Positions 5,125 through 5,164 of a stretch of DNA of 5,164 nucleotides are shown in pieces. This DNA is from an uncultured Collinsella sp. (GTDB lineage: Bacteria > Actinomycetota > Coriobacteriia > Coriobacteriales > Coriobacteriaceae). Position 1 is the first letter of the stretch. Every line of letters starts with the position of its first letter. The DNA is taken from positions 1-5,164 of the forward strand of contig CABSKX010000087.1 of the NCBI GenBank assembly GCA_902478365.1. The letters run 5' to 3'. Both the position numbers and the translations under genes were made by a program. The notes beneath the pieces were generated by a model. It saw only the letters and a list, made by a program, of their open reading frames with translations. It was not told the DNA's origin and made no database searches.

Positions 5125-5164
5125 TGGTCGCGGGGGCAGGATTTGAACCTACGACCTCCGGGTT
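5125..5164 (-). tRNA. 3' half of a tRNA, most likely initiator tRNA-Met (fMet); continues past the window edge
   Basis: Only the last 40 bases lie in the window, from anticodon-loop positions 37-38 (AA) to the encoded CCA. Read 5' to 3' on the minus strand they give anticodon-stem 3' strand CCCGG, variable loop AGGTC, T arm GTAGG-TTCAAAT-CCTGC, acceptor strand CCCCGCG, discriminator A and CCA. CCC in the anticodon stem (the GGG:CCC initiator mark), AGGTC and the CCCCGC acceptor match bacterial initiator tRNA-Met closely. The anticodon itself falls just outside, so the identity is strong inference and not directly seen. A terminator follows, so this is the last or only gene of its transcript. 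Confidence 0.85.

Noticed and set aside
1..5164. CRISPR array, insertion sequence, integrase or defence genes
   Set aside because: No spaced direct-repeat series, transposase or nuclease motifs are visible in any frame. The repeats found are isolated short tandem pairs.

Overview
This window holds a compact sugar phosphotransferase (PTS) operon for alpha-glucosides such as maltose, with a convergent regulator gene and the 3' half of an initiator-type tRNA at the right edge. The moderately GC-rich operon, strong purine-rich ribosome binding sites, encoded CCA on the tRNA and gene content suggest a gut-type anaerobe. An actinobacterium of the Coriobacteriia (Collinsella-like) is my best guess, but it rests on general impression and not on a marker gene. 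A Firmicutes host cannot be excluded.

Layout from left to right. Bases 1-386 carry no supportable gene. They form the leader of the operon, with a perfect 12-bp palindrome (256-267) as a candidate operator. Three genes then run rightward in tight succession: a fused PTS permease with EIIC and EIIB domains (387-1949), a small two-helix membrane protein of unknown function (1988-2257), and an NAD/Mn-dependent GH4 6-phospho-alpha-glucosidase (2277-3605). A 19-bp hairpin with T-runs on both strands (3632-3672) ends the operon and probably also the convergent gene, an RpiR/MurR-type HTH-SIS regulator read leftward (4536-3679). Bases 4537-5079 lack a convincing gene but hold two GC-rich hairpins, a 14-base inverted repeat and an 11-bp tandem repeat. 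The window ends with a rho-independent terminator and the 3' 40 bases of a leftward tRNA that matches initiator tRNA-Met.

How the genes fit together. EIIBC takes up and phosphorylates an alpha-glucoside, receiving phosphate from an EIIA that is not encoded here. The GH4 enzyme splits the resulting 6-phospho-sugar into glucose 6-phosphate and glucose. The RpiR-type protein is the likely sugar-phosphate-sensing regulator. The same three-part set (GH4 enzyme, RpiR-type regulator, EIICB permease) makes up the maltose (glv/mal) locus of Bacillus subtilis, though in another order. The most unexplained parts are the small membrane protein between permease and hydrolase, and the structured non-coding stretch between the regulator and the tRNA.
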